From: Rubripirellula lacrimiformis
GTDB taxonomy: Bacteria; Planctomycetota; Planctomycetia; Pirellulales; Pirellulaceae
Direction of reading: 5' to 3'
DNA: 64,000 nucleotides
Assembly (NCBI RefSeq): GCF_007741535.1
Contig: NZ_CP036525.1
Span: 3,348,001-3,412,000, forward strand
A model generated the notes under the pieces. The model was not told the origin of the DNA, did not search any database, and saw nothing but the letters and a program-made list of their open reading frames with translations. A program made the position numbers and the translations under genes. Positions 62,495-64,000 of this stretch are shown here, piece by piece; positions within the stretch are counted from its first letter, which is position 1; each line of letters begins with the position of its first letter.

Positions 62495-64000
62495 ATGCGT
62501 TCTTCCCAAGCTAAGTCAGATTCCTCGGCCTCCACCGGCGGTGTTCGTCGCTTGCTCGAAAAATTCATCCTCGGCCAGTCCAGCCCTCCCAACCCCAAGA
62601 AGGGACGACTGCTGCTGGAATCGCTTGAACAGCGACAATTGATGGCCGGCGACATGGATCTGCTATTCACCGATGGCGACGGCGTGGCAGCCGCGGCGAT
62701 GGATAGCCAAACCAGTGTCCAGAGTTCCAGCAGTGGCCTGCAAACCACGACCACCGCCGAGGGTGAATCGGCCCCGGACCTGGTCCAGTTTGCCAAAGAC
62801 TTGGCCGATGCAGGCGTCGTTTTCTATGGTGCCGGTTGGTGCCCGGCATGCACGTCCCAAAAACAACTCTTCGGTGACGGGCAGCACAGTTTGCCGTTTG
62901 TCGAAGTCACCAATCCGGACCGCAGCCTGAATGCGACCGGGACCGCCGAAGGGATCAGCGAGTTTCCGACCTGGGATTTCCCCAGCGGAACGCGTTTGGT
63001 GGGCGTCCAGAGTTTGGCGACGCTAAGCCAAACGGCGAACGTCCCGATTCCGCAAAGCGATACGCCGTCGTTTCAACCGATCGGCAATTTGACGGTCCAG
63101 ACCGGCAGCCCAATGCACATTCCCATCGATGCCTATGACCCCGGCGATGGCCCGTTGACGGTCACCGTCTCGGTTGCCGATCCGACTCTGTTAGAAGCGT
63201 CGGTGTTGTCGGGCAACCGGTCGATCCGAATCGACCTGCAAGGGTACGGCGACATGGTGTTCGAACTGTTCGAACAGCGTGCACCCACGGCATCGGGACG
63301 AGTCGCCGACTTGGCCGAATCGGGATTCTATGACGGGATCATCTTTCACCGTGTCGTTGACGACTTTGTCATCCAAGCTGGTGATCCCACCGGCACCGGC
63401 ACCAGCGGTTCGACCCTGGGCAATTTCGATGACGAATTCCATCCCGAACTGCAACACAATCGCGAAGGCGTGCTGTCGTTCGCCAAAAGCGCCGACGACA
63501 CCAACAACAGCCAGTTCTTTATCACCGAGACACCGACTCGGTTCTTGGACTTCAACCATTCGATCTTTGGCCAGTTAGTCGAAGGGTTTGATGTCCGTGA
63601 AGCCATCAGCGAAACCGCTGTCAACAATAGCTCTCAGAACAAACCGATCAACGACGTCATCATCGACACCATCGATGTGTTCAATGACACCGAAAACTCG
63701 GTCGTGATGCTGAAACCGATCGGGAATAAAACGGGGACCACCACGGTCACGTTTACCGTGACCGATGCAGACGGAAACACATTCAGCCAGACCAGTACCG
63801 TCACGGTCACGGCGGATTCCGAGAACAGCCAACCGTTCCTGAACAAGATCACCTCGCCAATCACCGGCACCGCTGGCCAACCCGTTACGCTGCAACTCTC
63901 CAGCGTCGACGTCGAAGGCGATTCGGTCTTCTACACCGCACGATCGGCTTCGTCGACCGCCAATGGGACCGTTTCGGTGGACTCGTCCACGGGCTTGGTC
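62495..64000 (+). CDS. Large exported protein with thioredoxin-like and cyclophilin domains (3' end beyond window)
   Basis: The first 502 codons are visible from the ATG at 62495. Residues 38-52 (GRLLLESLEQRQLMAGD) match the L-E-x-R-x-L-[LM]-A motif seen near the N-terminus of large planctomycete exported proteins. Residues ~95-185 resemble thioredoxin, with the redox pair in FYGAGWCPACTSQKQLF (Cys116, Cys119). Residues ~243-396 are a cyclophilin peptidyl-prolyl isomerase: IIFHRVVDDFVIQAGDP and NNSQFFITE include the catalytic Arg286, Phe291 and Gln294. Cadherin/Ig-like segments (TVTFTVTDADGNTFS) follow. An extracellular or surface location is inferred; no stop is reached. Confidence 0.85.
   Translation, partial: MRSSQAKSDSSASTGGVRRLLEKFILGQSSPPNPKKGRLLLESLEQRQLMAGDMDLLFTDGDGVAAAAMDSQTSVQSSSSGLQTTTTAEGESAPDLVQFAKDLADAGVVFYGAGWCPACTSQKQLFGDGQHSLPFVEVTNPDRSLNATGTAEGISEFPTWDFPSGTRLVGVQSLATLSQTANVPIPQSDTPSFQPIGNLTVQTGSPMHIPIDAYDPGDGPLTVTVSVADPTLLEASVLSGNRSIRIDLQGYGDMVFELFEQRAPTASGRVADLAESGFYDGIIFHRVVDDFVIQAGDPTGTGTSGSTLGNFDDEFHPELQHNREGVLSFAKSADDTNNSQFFITETPTRFLDFNHSIFGQLVEGFDVREAISETAVNNSSQNKPINDVIIDTIDVFNDTENSVVMLKPIGNKTGTTTVTFTVTDADGNTFSQTSTVTVTADSENSQPFLNKITSPITGTAGQPVTLQLSSVDVEGDSVFYTARSASSTANGTVSVDSSTGLV

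Overview
The window looks like a chromosome segment of a planctomycete, most likely a Rhodopirellula-like member of the Pirellulaceae. This is inferred from gene content, because no rRNA is present. The signs are a sulfatase, a Tat-type Gfo/Idh/MocA oxidoreductase, secreted proteins of unknown function, a lipid A kinase, several multiheme cytochromes, and a large exported protein with an N-terminal L-E-x-R-x-L-M-A motif. I saw no tRNA, rRNA or CRISPR array.

Layout. 1-22 kb is mostly core metabolism: lepA, a ROK sugar kinase, a GT-B glycosyltransferase, a lutABC-type lactate oxidation set, a sulfatase, an M13 metallopeptidase, mgtE, lpxK, monomeric NADP-isocitrate dehydrogenase, a Ski2-like helicase and a divergent glycerate 2-kinase. 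22-32 kb holds exported or membrane proteins (small lipoprotein, Gfo/Idh/MocA protein, DoxX-like protein, a 1058-aa leucine-rich-repeat protein) and a SelA-like protein that lacks the PLP lysine. 32-45 kb has pheA, the chaperone pair dnaK-clpB, aroA, a PhoD-type phosphatase, an ankyrin lipoprotein and small secreted proteins.

The most striking region is 45.5-58.2 kb. Two five-heme c-type cytochromes are transcribed leftward. Diverging from them is a tightly packed rightward set: a multi-histidine membrane cytochrome b-like protein, a membrane-anchored ten-heme cytochrome, another five-heme cytochrome, a NuoE-NuoF fusion, and an 836-aa protein joining a NuoG-like [2Fe-2S] domain, two [4Fe-4S] motifs, two cyclic-nucleotide-binding domains and a 16-cysteine ferredoxin module. 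Together they carry 25 candidate c-heme sites plus a NADH-reactive flavin module. This suggests a cAMP/cGMP-responsive electron conduit between the NAD(H) pool and the periplasm.

From 58.3 to 61.9 kb lies a tandem array of roughly 20 copies of a ~100-bp unit, each with an imperfect 26-bp inverted repeat. An IS3-family element with a programmed -1 frameshift site has split the array. Deleting the element and one CAG restores a perfect 97-bp unit. A solitary copy of the same hairpin lies at 32.35 kb between two convergent genes. The window ends inside a large exported protein that combines thioredoxin-like and cyclophilin domains.
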